Below the pieces are notes generated by a model. The model made no database searches. It saw only the letters and a list, made by a program, of their open reading frames with translations, and was not told where the DNA came from. The position numbers were made by a program, and so were the translations under genes. Of a DNA stretch of 22,839 nt, positions 6,712 through 13,893 are shown piece by piece; position 1 is the first letter of the stretch; each line of letters begins with the position of its first letter. The stretch is from Cyanobacteria bacterium HKST-UBA02 (GTDB lineage Bacteria; Cyanobacteriota; Vampirovibrionia; Obscuribacterales; Obscuribacteraceae): positions 1-22,839 of the forward strand of contig JAGQHH010000089.1 of the NCBI GenBank assembly GCA_020431945.1. Reading direction: 5' to 3'.

Positions 6712-8970
6712 ATGACGAGCTCAGAAAAGACTACTGCTCGAATAAAAGATTCCGATAAAATTCTCGCCGGCAAATACCTTCTTCTGGGTGTCCACGGCGA
6801 GACCGAGCTCAGCACTACCTATATAGTGCGGGATCTCGCCTCGGGACAGCATCTCATCGCCAAGACCATCAAGGACCCGGCTGACGATGTCGCCAGAATC
6901 TTCGTCGATGCCGCTATCAGGCACGGCAGACTTCAACACGAGAACATCGTCCAGACAATCGATTATGAGGAAGCCTCCGAGACGGAGCCGCCTTTCTTTA
7001 TAGAAGAATGCATCGAGGGAATTACCCTGGCGGAGCTCATTGAAGAAGTCGGGACTCTGGAAGACGATGACGAGATCGAGACTTTTCTCAGCCAGATCTG
7101 TGCCGCCCTGGAGTATGCCCACGGAGAAGGAATCGTGCATGGCGGCTTGAAGCCCAGCAATGTCATGCTCACCCAGGCCGGCGACGAGGTTCTGGTAAAG
7201 CTCCTCGATTTCGGCGCCATAAACGCTTCTCGGGAGCTACCAGGAAATCTGGATCTGATCACCGGCTCCGAGTATCTCGCCCCGGAGCAAATCGAGGGCG
7301 AACCGGCGAGTAAAGTCGCGGATGTATATTCCCTCGGCGTCCTGGCTTATCAATTGATTACAGGTTTTCTGCCGGATCCCGACGCCGTCGAGCCCATCGC
7401 CCAGAGCCGTCCGGACATCGCTTGCGCGGATCTTCTGGATGGGTTCATCCAACGTGCCCTGAGCCCGGACCCGTCCGAAAGGCTCAAGTCAGTGGCTGAG
7501 TTCCACACCCTGGTCAATCGCTGGTACAGCTCCATGGTCGACTCGATGTCCGGTGTCTATACACCAGTCCGGCAACCCACCAGCGAGCTCGAGCAGATCC
7601 TGGAAGAGATTGCCGACTCCGAAGAGCCGGAGGGCGGCACCAGCCTGGAAGAGGTCCTGAGCCAGGCCCAGATCGATGGCGATCCCGGAAATTTCAACGA
7701 ACCGGAAGAAGGCGAGGATGAAGTCAGCCGCACCCTAATGGAAGTGGATGCCATTCAGCCCTTCGAGAGCCTTCAGGCAGATGAGACTGACGACCTCTCC
7801 GAGGAAGACCTGGATGTAGCCCGTACCCTCACCGAAGTGGAAGTAATTCAGATCGGCGAGAGCCTCCTCCCTCCTGAAGATAACGAGGACCTGTCGGACG
7901 AGGACCTGGATGTCGCCCGCACCCTGATGGAAGTGGAAGTCATCCAGATAGGCGAGAGCCTCACGGGCCAGCAGCCGGAGCAAGAGCAAGAACCGGAGCA
8001 AGACTCGCCCATCGGCATAACCCGCAGCCCCGCAAGCCCCGTGAGTTCTTCTAATCTCAAAAAGCCTGAAGAGCCAAGCGCCGATCTGGGCTCCGAATAC
8101 GACCAGCTCGACGACCTCTTCGAGCTCGACGAAGGGGACGGCACAGACAGTGGAGACGGAATCGATATAAAGATAGCCAGCAGCCCGACCCGATTCTCGA
8201 GCCCTCACCGGTTACCGGCCATGGCACCGCCGCCCGGTATGGAGATGCCTTCGGACAGCGCTCCCCATATGCCCTCGCCCGAGAGAAGCAGCGTCGACGC
8301 TCGCACACGCCTCAAGAAAGCGAAACTGACCAAGAGAAGCAAGCCCAAGGTCCAGTCCACCATGAACCGGCTCATGGCGCTCAAGCAGACCCAGGTCAAT
8401 CAACAAGAGACCATGACGGTGAAATTCAGCGAGTCCTTCGCCCAGGAAGGGCCCCGCCAGTCGCCAAAGATGATTGTTTTGAAGTTCGTCGTCGGAATCG
8501 CCATCCTCGGTCTATCAACAGTACTCTTCATCAGCAACCTGGACATGATCGGCGAGGTCTTTCAAGATGCATCCCGGAAAATGGGAATGATGCTTGTCGG
8601 AAAACAGCAAGCCGAAACCCAAGAGCAACTCCTCGAGCCCGGTCCGGAATCCACTGCCAGCGCCGACAGCAAAACATCAGATACGGCTTCGGCAAGCGTC
8701 CAGGCTCCGAATGACTCCAGCCAGGCACCGCCTGCTGCCGCTCCAGCCGGCAAAAGACGCATGCCGCAATTTTCCGTCGAAAGACACTATGTGAACAAGA
8801 GCATGATTGTTCCTAAAGATCCGAAGGGACCCAGCAGTGACAGACAGGTCGTCTATCCTTATTTATTCACCAAGGAGGACGCAGCCAGGATCGAAGAAGC
8901 CAACGACCCGCACTTCAAGCCCCAGCCGCGCGAGACCGATAGCGAAGTGAAAGAGATCACCGCTCAATGA
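6712..8970 (+). CDS. Transmembrane Ser/Thr protein pseudokinase
   Basis: A 752-residue protein. The N-terminal 275 residues have a Hanks-type Ser/Thr kinase fold: beta-3 Lys in LIAKTIK, DFG at 166-168, APE at 190-192 and a YSLGVLAYQLITG C-lobe helix. The catalytic loop reads HGGLKPSN (143-150) instead of HRDLKPSN, so the catalytic Asp is Gly145; the glycine-rich loop is also poor. It may bind nucleotide but is predicted not to phosphorylate. Then come an acidic region with three 31-32-residue repeats (from 338, 369 and 401) built on RTLMEVEVIQIGESL, a basic stretch, one membrane helix (about 588-610) and an external tail of about 140 residues. It is divergent from a TadG-like gene, and its last 7 bases overlap the convergent gene. 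No Shine-Dalgarno sequence is visible before ATG 6712. Confidence 0.88.
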   Translation: MTSSEKTTARIKDSDKILAGKYLLLGVHGETELSTTYIVRDLASGQHLIAKTIKDPADDVARIFVDAAIRHGRLQHENIVQTIDYEEASETEPPFFIEECIEGITLAELIEEVGTLEDDDEIETFLSQICAALEYAHGEGIVHGGLKPSNVMLTQAGDEVLVKLLDFGAINASRELPGNLDLITGSEYLAPEQIEGEPASKVADVYSLGVLAYQLITGFLPDPDAVEPIAQSRPDIACADLLDGFIQRALSPDPSERLKSVAEFHTLVNRWYSSMVDSMSGVYTPVRQPTSELEQILEEIADSEEPEGGTSLEEVLSQAQIDGDPGNFNEPEEGEDEVSRTLMEVDAIQPFESLQADETDDLSEEDLDVARTLTEVEVIQIGESLLPPEDNEDLSDEDLDVARTLMEVEVIQIGESLTGQQPEQEQEPEQDSPIGITRSPASPVSSSNLKKPEEPSADLGSEYDQLDDLFELDEGDGTDSGDGIDIKIASSPTRFSSPHRLPAMAPPPGMEMPSDSAPHMPSPERSSVDARTRLKKAKLTKRSKPKVQSTMNRLMALKQTQVNQQETMTVKFSESFAQEGPRQSPKMIVLKFVVGIAILGLSTVLFISNLDMIGEVFQDASRKMGMMLVGKQQAETQEQLLEPGPESTASADSKTSDTASASVQAPNDSSQAPPAAAPAGKRRMPQFSVERHYVNKSMIVPKDPKGPSSDRQVVYPYLFTKEDAARIEEANDPHFKPQPRETDSEVKEITAQ
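7723..7962 (+). repeat. Three in-frame 31-32-residue repeats in the pseudokinase
   Basis: Units begin at 7723, 7816 and 7912 and encode VSRTLMEVDAIQPFESL, VARTLTEVEVIQIGESL and VARTLMEVEVIQIGESL. The first two are each followed by an acidic linker ending in LSEEDLD or LSDEDLD. Units 2 and 3 are nearly identical in protein, but their codons differ at several positions, so the protein sequence appears to be under selection. The likely role is as repeated docking or phosphoacceptor peptides on the cytoplasmic side (inference). Confidence 0.8.
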
Positions 8971-9551
8971 GCCACCTGCCAGGTATGAGCCCTGGCAGCC
9001 GTTTCCCCCGAGCAGGCCGCCGCCACCAGAGGTGACACCAGAAGCCGCCCGTCCTTGCCTGGCTCCACGAGAAGCTCTTTCTTTCTCACCTTCAGCTCGA
9101 GAATCTTTGCGCCTTTTTCATCCTGCAATTCAATCAGTAGAAAGCCATCATTCCTGCGCAGTTTGTCCAGGGCCGCTCTGGGCCCTGCCAACTCCAGTCG
9201 AAACACCAGATAGTCGCTATCAGGAAAGGACTTGAGCCTGGCAGAAATGCCGCCGGGCAGCGAGCGAGTCTCCTTCCAGGGCTTCAACCGAGCATCCGGA
9301 GCGGGCGCAGGTGCCGAGAGGCTTCCGCCTTCCCGGCTGCCGGCAGCGAGGAGCGCCCGGGAGGCGCTCTCTTCCTCCAACTGCCTGGCCCGAGCTCGAC
9401 TCTCCCGATTTTTCGGGTCCTTAGGAATGTCCTGAGGAAGAGGTACAGGAACGGGATCAGGGGGCCTGACGAGAAGGAAAAACCCGCCTCCGACAAGAAG
9501 GAGAGTTGCTCCCAGGGCAAAGAACAAATAGATTTTCGTCAGCTTGCTCAC
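8964..9551 (-). CDS. Membrane-anchored protein of unknown function
   Basis: A 195-residue protein I do not recognise. One N-terminal membrane helix (about residues 5-28, IYLFFALGATLLLVGGGFF) is followed by a Pro-rich stretch (PDPVPVPLPQ), a charged Arg/Glu/Ala segment suggestive of helix or coiled coil, and a C-terminal part with alternating beta-like segments (YLVFRLEL, GFLLIEL, KILELKV). The topology suggests a protein held at the membrane with its bulk outside. GTG 9551 is preferred because it begins directly before the membrane helix; TTG 9593 in frame would add 14 polar residues. Its 3' end overlaps the 3' end of the pseudokinase gene by 7 bases, and it is divergent from the DUF4239 gene. 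Coding is supported by length and a sensible topology only. Confidence 0.6.
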   Translation of the reverse strand: MSKLTKIYLFFALGATLLLVGGGFFLLVRPPDPVPVPLPQDIPKDPKNRESRARARQLEEESASRALLAAGSREGGSLSAPAPAPDARLKPWKETRSLPGGISARLKSFPDSDYLVFRLELAGPRAALDKLRRNDGFLLIELQDEKGAKILELKVRKKELLVEPGKDGRLLVSPLVAAACSGETAARAHTWQVAH

Positions 9552-9642
9552 GTTCAGACTATACCCGAGCTGGTTCGAGGCACTCGATGTCAAGCATCAC
9601 AAAGACTCGCAATCGCATCGAGAATCAATATAAAATCTGGGG

Positions 9643-10521
9643 ATGGCATTACTACTCTATTGCGCCCTTATAGTATTCGTCACCGTCGCCTTTTCTATCG
9701 GCGGGCTCATGCTGGCTCACAAGCGCTGGGACTTCGAGGCCCTCAAAGAGAACACCCCCCTGGCGGAGCCCATGCTCCAGGTGATTGGCACTCTCTATGC
9801 AGTCCTTCTCGGTCTTCTTGTGGTGCAGTCGATGGACCATTTCGAAGAAGCTCGTCTCAATGTCGAGAAAGAAGCAGTTGCCGTCGCCGATACTTTCCGG
9901 CTGGCATCGGCTCTGCCTCAGCCCCTGCGGCGCTCGCTCCAGGACAACTGCATTACCTATGTCAAAGCAGTTATCGAAGAAGAATGGGACTCCATGGAGC
10001 GCGAGGAGAGTTGCGACCAGGCCTGGGAAGCCATAGACAAGATGTGGTTCGATGTCATCTCATTCAACCCGCAAACCGTCTCGGAACAATATGTCCAGCC
10101 GGCGCTTCTGGATGCCGCCAAGCAGATGAACGACTACCGTCGAACCCGATTGGTCACCTGCCGGACCTGGGTGGACCCGATTCTCTGGGTGGTAATAATC
10201 GCCGGCGCCGCCACCACAATAGTGTTCACCTACTCCTTCGCGATTCCCAATTTCAAGGCGCAGATGTTCATGACGGCGATGTGCGCCGTAACCCTTTCTT
10301 TGAACATCTATCTCTGGGCGATCTACAGCAATCCTTTTTACGGGCTCTTGAAAGTCACCCCCCAGGCCTTCGAGATGGACCTGGAGCACTTCCAGTTCTA
10401 CAAAGCCCACCCCGACGAGCTACGCTGGAACCGCATCGGAAGGGGTGGCTCGGCCCGCAAAGCCTATCGACAGTCGGCACCCCAGGGAAGCAATCCCGAC
10501 CACGGCGCCGAGCCTCATTAG
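9643..10521 (+). CDS. DUF4239 (bestrophin-like) membrane protein
   Basis: A 292-residue integral membrane protein with four predicted helices: about 2-25, 43-64, 179-199 and 207-228. A soluble segment of about 110 residues lies between helices 2 and 3, and the C-terminal tail is hydrophilic. The pattern VIGTLYAVLLGLLVVQSMDHFEEAR followed by VEKEAVAVADTFRLA matches what I know of DUF4239, a family distantly related to bestrophin anion channels whose bacterial members are uncharacterised. Length and helix arrangement are usual for the family. The start ATG 9643 lies a few bases after an AT-rich TATAAA, so the leader may be very short. Its stop overlaps the stop of the convergent nucleotidyltransferase gene by three bases (10518-10521). 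Family assignment is fairly sure; function is not known. Confidence 0.8.
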   Translation: MALLLYCALIVFVTVAFSIGGLMLAHKRWDFEALKENTPLAEPMLQVIGTLYAVLLGLLVVQSMDHFEEARLNVEKEAVAVADTFRLASALPQPLRRSLQDNCITYVKAVIEEEWDSMEREESCDQAWEAIDKMWFDVISFNPQTVSEQYVQPALLDAAKQMNDYRRTRLVTCRTWVDPILWVVIIAGAATTIVFTYSFAIPNFKAQMFMTAMCAVTLSLNIYLWAIYSNPFYGLLKVTPQAFEMDLEHFQFYKAHPDELRWNRIGRGGSARKAYRQSAPQGSNPDHGAEPH

Positions 10522-11102
10522 CTCCGGAGAATCGCCCGGACCTGCTTCAAATCGGCTCTTTTCATGGGTTTTCCGGTGACTGAGGAAAACGGAACGATAT
10601 CTCTCCAGCTCCATGGATAGGTGGTGATCTCGACCGGAATGCCCCGCTCCAACCAGCGGAGATGGACAAAAGTGCCCTTGCGATTCTCCACCAGCTCTTC
10701 CTCCACGTCCTCGAATCCGTAGGTGAAAAGCAGCTCTTTCAGCTCTTCGAAGCCGTCACAGTATGCATGCAAATCGATATCCGAGCTGTCCCGGATATCG
10801 CCGGTCAGGCTGCTGCCGATCAGGTAAGGATCATAGTCGGCAATGATATCCATGATCTCCACGGCGATATGACGCATAATCTGCAGACGTCTGGCGATCT
10901 CTTCTTCACCGAGCTCGGATCTGGTGAGCCTGGCCATGTTCTCCCTGATCTTCCTGTTCGACGGAAGTCTCGTCTGGCTCGGCAGTCCGAGGATCATCAG
11001 GGCGCGCTCCTTGGCGTGGAGATATTCGGTCTCCACTCCGTCAATCAGTAGGCGAGCCGCTTCCTCCGCGACTCTCGCCTGGTCTTTATTCGACACATCC
11101 AA
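10518..11102 (-). CDS. Minimal nucleotidyltransferase domain protein
   Basis: A 194-residue soluble protein. LIGSSLTGDIRDSSDIDLHAY (residues 94 onward) contains the nucleotidyltransferase signature: GS at 96-97 and the metal-binding pair Asp108-x-Asp110. A third acidic residue is supplied by VEI (Glu158). All three catalytic acids of the pol-beta-like fold are therefore present, unlike in most other signalling-type enzymes here. Family members transfer a nucleoside monophosphate to proteins, RNA or small molecules; the substrate cannot be read from this sequence. No HEPN/MntA-type partner is adjacent, so a toxin-antitoxin pair is not supported. The start TTG 11102 has AAGG five bases upstream; GTG 11096 is an alternative. 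The gene is divergent from the GGDEF-like gene and converges on the DUF4239 gene. Confidence 0.8.
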   Translation of the reverse strand: MDVSNKDQARVAEEAARLLIDGVETEYLHAKERALMILGLPSQTRLPSNRKIRENMARLTRSELGEEEIARRLQIMRHIAVEIMDIIADYDPYLIGSSLTGDIRDSSDIDLHAYCDGFEELKELLFTYGFEDVEEELVENRKGTFVHLRWLERGIPVEITTYPWSWRDIVPFSSVTGKPMKRADLKQVRAILRS

Positions 11103-11238
11103 TCAAGCCTTATGCTTGCTTTTAGGGCCTTACGACATTCTATTTCAGTTTATCACCCGCCAGAGCGCAATAAAGATAGAGGACAAGCCCGTATGGGTAA
11201 GTAAATAGGGAATTTTGTTATCGAGACAGCAAGCCAGT

Positions 11239-12024
11239 ATGCCCAACCAGGACGACGAAAGAATCATTGCCGAAGACCCCTTCAACAGGAGGCTCAGCAA
11301 TGTGCGCACTGGCAAAGGGGGCAACAACCCGCCGGCCCAGGACCCCGGAGCCTGGCAGCAAATGGGGGCGAGCGGCGTGGGGCGGGGACGGCCCACTGTC
11401 AATCCGCATATAGAAGCGCTTCAGGCAGCCCAGCACCAAAAGGAGATGGAAGAGCAGGCCAAACGCAGCCTCGCCCAGAGTGCCTCCACCGCCCTTCCCC
11501 AGGACATGCTCGAGAGGACCTTCCTCTACGACAACACTATTCCAGTAGTCTTCAACAAGCGCCACACCCTGAGACAACTCGAGCGCGAGCTGAAACGAGC
11601 CATCAAGTATCAGAGACCCCTGACGATCTGTGTGGCTGCATTCCACGAGCTCGACATGATCGCCAACAACTACAGTGTCCTGGCCCAGGAGGAAGCCCTG
11701 AAGACTATCGGCCAGCTTATCTCCAGCTTTGTCGATCTCGAAATCGAGACCGCCGGAAGACTGGATGATAAGCGCTTCCTCATCGTTCTTCCGGAAGTCC
11801 CGGTAATTCACGCAGCGCAGTTTTTCGACGAAATGAGACGGGCCTTCGAGAATACAAGGATTCAATACCGCCAGTACAACTTCACAGTCCAAGCCAGTTT
11901 CGGCATTGCCGGCTTTCCCGAACATTCGAATGACTTCAACGATCTGCTTGCCAAGGCGGTCTACGCCTCGGACCAGGCAATTCAGCGTGGAGGCAACACC
12001 ATCGCCTTCTGCCCGCGAGCCTGA
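11239..12024 (+). CDS. Degenerate GGDEF-domain protein
   Basis: A 261-residue soluble protein with a polar, Gly/Gln-rich N-terminus (1-95) and a GGDEF-like domain (about 95-260). Family landmarks are FNKRHTLRQLERELKRA (replacing the NRR/LERELxRA block), AGRLDDKRFLIVLPE at the signature position, and TVQASFGIAGFPEHSND with ASDQAIQRGGNTIAF at the end. The signature that should read GGDEF is LDDKR (175-179), so diguanylate cyclase activity is unlikely. Degenerate GGDEF domains in other bacteria act as GTP or c-di-GMP sensors or as scaffolds; no RxxD inhibitory site is obvious. ATG 11239 is chosen; TTG 11215, with AGGG four bases before it, would add 8 residues. The gene is divergent from the nucleotidyltransferase and is followed by the structured gene-free region. 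Confidence 0.78.
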   Translation: MPNQDDERIIAEDPFNRRLSNVRTGKGGNNPPAQDPGAWQQMGASGVGRGRPTVNPHIEALQAAQHQKEMEEQAKRSLAQSASTALPQDMLERTFLYDNTIPVVFNKRHTLRQLERELKRAIKYQRPLTICVAAFHELDMIANNYSVLAQEEALKTIGQLISSFVDLEIETAGRLDDKRFLIVLPEVPVIHAAQFFDEMRRAFENTRIQYRQYNFTVQASFGIAGFPEHSNDFNDLLAKAVYASDQAIQRGGNTIAFCPRA

Positions 12025-12120
12025 GAACAAGCGGACTTGAGCAACCCAAAGCACTATATACACAAAATATAACCCGTCTATATCCCTGTATTCATGCCGA
12101 AATTATTAGGTACGACATAA

Positions 12121-12480
12121 TCAGTGGTTCAAGCTTCGAAGGCCATCCTTGATGGCTGAATCCTCCAATTGATAACACCCTTGGCAATGCGTTGAGCGAT
12201 GCCGAAAATATCTATTGGGGTACTTCTATACCAGCGAAAAGTTGGTAGGATAGTGAAGTTAACGGTGAGCGCTTACGCACTGTCGATAAGCGTGTCGAGC
12301 CGAGGGGCCTTGCGGATACGTCAGGTTGGCGTCAACCAGAAACACTAGCAAGCGAGCCCGCCCTGCGTTTTGTTCTGATCAAAGCGTGGTGAAATACTGA
12401 GCTCATGCGAATGAGCGAATCAGACAGTAGCAAACGCACCACTTGAGAGGGATCTGAGTGGTGTTTTTGTTTGTCTGTTT
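12121..12480 (+). ncRNA. Candidate structured non-coding RNA, family unknown
   Basis: This is the only gene-free stretch over 300 bases (12025-12481). On the plus strand it carries a dense series of hairpins: GCCATC/GATGGC (12142-12156), GGCAATGC/GCGATGCC (12183-12203, one mismatch), ACTTC...TACCA/TGGTA...GAAGT (12222-12259), CGCTTA/TAAGCG (12270-12292), CTTGC/GCAAG (12309-12352) enclosing GGTTG/CAACC, and GCTCAT/ATGAGC closed by a GCGA tetraloop (12401-12416) within CTGA/TCAG. It ends in a strong terminator. This organisation suits a stable RNA of roughly 350 nt. I looked for RNase P, tmRNA, SRP and c-di-GMP riboswitch hallmarks and found none; 6S RNA cannot be excluded. The 5' end is approximate; CATAAT at 12116-12121 is a possible -10 box without a clear -35. 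Confidence 0.45.
12437..12480 (+). terminator. Rho-independent terminator, possibly bidirectional
   Basis: CACCACT (12437-12443) pairs perfectly with AGTGGTG (12457-12463), followed by TTTTTGTTTG. An outer pairing, CAAAC 12431-12435 with GTTTG 12469-12473, can lengthen the stem. It ends the putative RNA on the plus strand and lies just past the stop of the convergent TadG-like gene, so it may terminate that operon too, though its minus-strand U-tract is weak. An upstream GTGGTG near 12387 could pair with the CACCAC arm instead. Confidence 0.75.
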
Positions 12481-12481
12481 C

Positions 12482-13429
12482 TCAATTGGTCAGGAGTACA
12501 GCCCACTCCTCATTCTGATTGAGGAATATTTGATCCTGCTGAGACAATGCCGACGCCACCGGTGTTCCGGGAGTGCCTTTGAGAATCAACGGATCGACCA
12601 GATAGCCTTCGATCTCGAGAGGAAAATTGATCTGGGTTATCTTGAACCCGGCTACGCCGATCACGGTACGCTCTTGATTGAATGGAGGTCCTCCCAGAAT
12701 GAGCGGTACATTTATCTGATCGCCGGGGCTCAGATCCTGGACCATGTTCGCTCTCACGCCGTTGCAAATAAGCGTATCCGAGCCAAAGGTCAGGACAGGA
12801 TTCTGTTTATCGTTCCAGTTCTTGATCCAGGTAGCGTTCTTGCTGTTCTGAGGATTGAGTACGATCGTGAATTTCTGCCCCCGGTTTCCGTTGATATAGT
12901 CGTTCAGGCTGATTCCCTCTTGGGCTCCATTTGTCGGACGATGATCGAGACTGACCGCCAGAGGAAGAAGCTGTCCGGGTTTGACCTGTTTGAGACCGGC
13001 AAAAGCCGAGGCGGTTGCCGTAGCGCTCACCGGCATGGTATTCCAGCCAATCAGCCTGGCAAAGATGTTGCCGGTAGTCCTGGTCGTTGTAACGGTCACT
13101 GTTCTGGGCATCGAATTGCCGTTGACACTGACACTGATTGTAGTACCATTGCCATTCGCCACAGGAACATCATCAGCATTGTTCTTAGCAGCAGTGTCAT
13201 AGGCGAACTGCTCGGCTCGGCCCGTCTGATCCGAGGTGATGGTGTAGGAAGCCAGCTCGTACGCACCAGCGAGAGCCCCGGCATCAGCAGCATTCTGAAG
13301 CTGTTCCCTGACCATTAATCCATGCCCGTAATCGAAAGAAAACGCAGCAGCCACCACCGATATGAATAGAAGAATCAGCAAGATAATACTCGCTATCGAT
13401 CCTCTATTGCTTCTGCCTCTGTATCTCAT
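12482..13429 (-). CDS. TadG-like Flp pilus-assembly protein
   Basis: A 315-residue protein. The N-terminus RGRSNRGSIASI leads into a membrane helix (about 12-32) and then FDYGHGLMVREQLQNAADAGALAGAYELA, a near-textbook TadE/TadG-like (PF13400) N-terminal motif. The rest is an extracytoplasmic beta-rich region (SVSVNGN, VTVTTTRTTGN) with a conserved-looking ATASAFAGLKQVKPGQLLPLAV stretch. There is no von Willebrand A domain, unlike longer TadG proteins. The ATG at 13429 has AAGGAG six bases upstream, overlapping the stop region of the preceding gene, so it is last in a three-gene operon. Start and class are well supported; whether it forms part of a pilus or another surface structure is open. 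Confidence 0.85.
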   Translation of the reverse strand: MRYRGRSNRGSIASIILLILLFISVVAAAFSFDYGHGLMVREQLQNAADAGALAGAYELASYTITSDQTGRAEQFAYDTAAKNNADDVPVANGNGTTISVSVNGNSMPRTVTVTTTRTTGNIFARLIGWNTMPVSATATASAFAGLKQVKPGQLLPLAVSLDHRPTNGAQEGISLNDYINGNRGQKFTIVLNPQNSKNATWIKNWNDKQNPVLTFGSDTLICNGVRANMVQDLSPGDQINVPLILGGPPFNQERTVIGVAGFKITQINFPLEIEGYLVDPLILKGTPGTPVASALSQQDQIFLNQNEEWAVLLTN

Positions 13430-13440
13430 CACTCTCTCCT

Positions 13441-13893
13441 TCACTCCAGCGTGCTAACGCCGGTACCGGTAAGGGTTATACTGCTTCCCAGACCCAGGGG
13501 GTCCGGGCGGGGGAACGGCCCCAGTCCATAATGGTCGCCCTGGAACACTATCTGCACCCGCACAGTCGGCGGACTGGCATCAGTGTTCCAACCCTGCACG
13601 CCGTCTGGAATATAAAACTGATCTGTGCTGACCACGACACCCAGGTGGCGGACATTGTCGAAAACCTTCTCTGGGAACGCCTTGGCAGAAACAGGATCTT
13701 GACCGTAGGCGATGGCAAGTTGCCTGGCGGCGGACTGCGCAGCCAGATCAAGAGTAGTCTTGATCATATAAGCCTGCGCAACTTGAAAAGCCGCGAACCC
13801 TGCCACTATCGAAATCGGCAATATAATCGACAGGGCTGCTGCCAGCTCAGCCATGGCAGCACCTCTGCGTCTCCTGTAAATCAGGCTCCTCAC
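13441..13893 (-). CDS. TadE-like minor pseudopilin
   Basis: A 150-residue protein. The basic start YRRRRGAAMAELAAALSIILP gives the TadE-like motif: an RRG stretch, a Glu at the start of the helix as in pilins, and one membrane helix (about 15-38). QAYMIKTTLDLAAQSAARQLA, the amphipathic continuation typical of TadE, follows, and then a short beta-rich external domain. Known TadE proteins are minor pseudopilins cut by the TadV prepilin peptidase; the cleavage site here is not certain. The GTG start overlaps the stop of the upstream gene (GTGA) and has GGGGGAGG six bases upstream, indicating translational coupling. It is the middle gene of the TadE/TadE/TadG operon. Confidence 0.85.
   Translation of the reverse strand: MRSLIYRRRRGAAMAELAAALSIILPISIVAGFAAFQVAQAYMIKTTLDLAAQSAARQLAIAYGQDPVSAKAFPEKVFDNVRHLGVVVSTDQFYIPDGVQGWNTDASPPTVRVQIVFQGDHYGLGPFPRPDPLGLGSSITLTGTGVSTLE

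Noticed and set aside
9660..10583. 307-codon open frame in another plus frame across the DUF4239 gene
   Set aside because: Arg/Pro/His/Ser-rich out-of-frame translation with no membrane helices; the DUF4239 frame is clearly the real one.
10518..11102. HEPN/MNT toxin-antitoxin system around the nucleotidyltransferase
   Set aside because: No HEPN-like partner gene is adjacent on the same strand; the neighbours are a DUF4239 protein and a GGDEF-like protein on the opposite strand.
12025..12481. Assignment of the gene-free region as RNase P RNA, tmRNA, SRP RNA or a group II intron
   Set aside because: The conserved cores of these RNAs (for example the RNase P GAGGAAAGTCC element, a tmRNA acceptor/T-loop end, the SRP GGAAG loop, intron domain V) are not present.
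12458..13318. 286-codon plus-strand open frame opposite the TadG-like operon gene
   Set aside because: It overlaps the terminator and a well-supported TadG-like gene with a good ribosome binding site; its product resembles no protein family.
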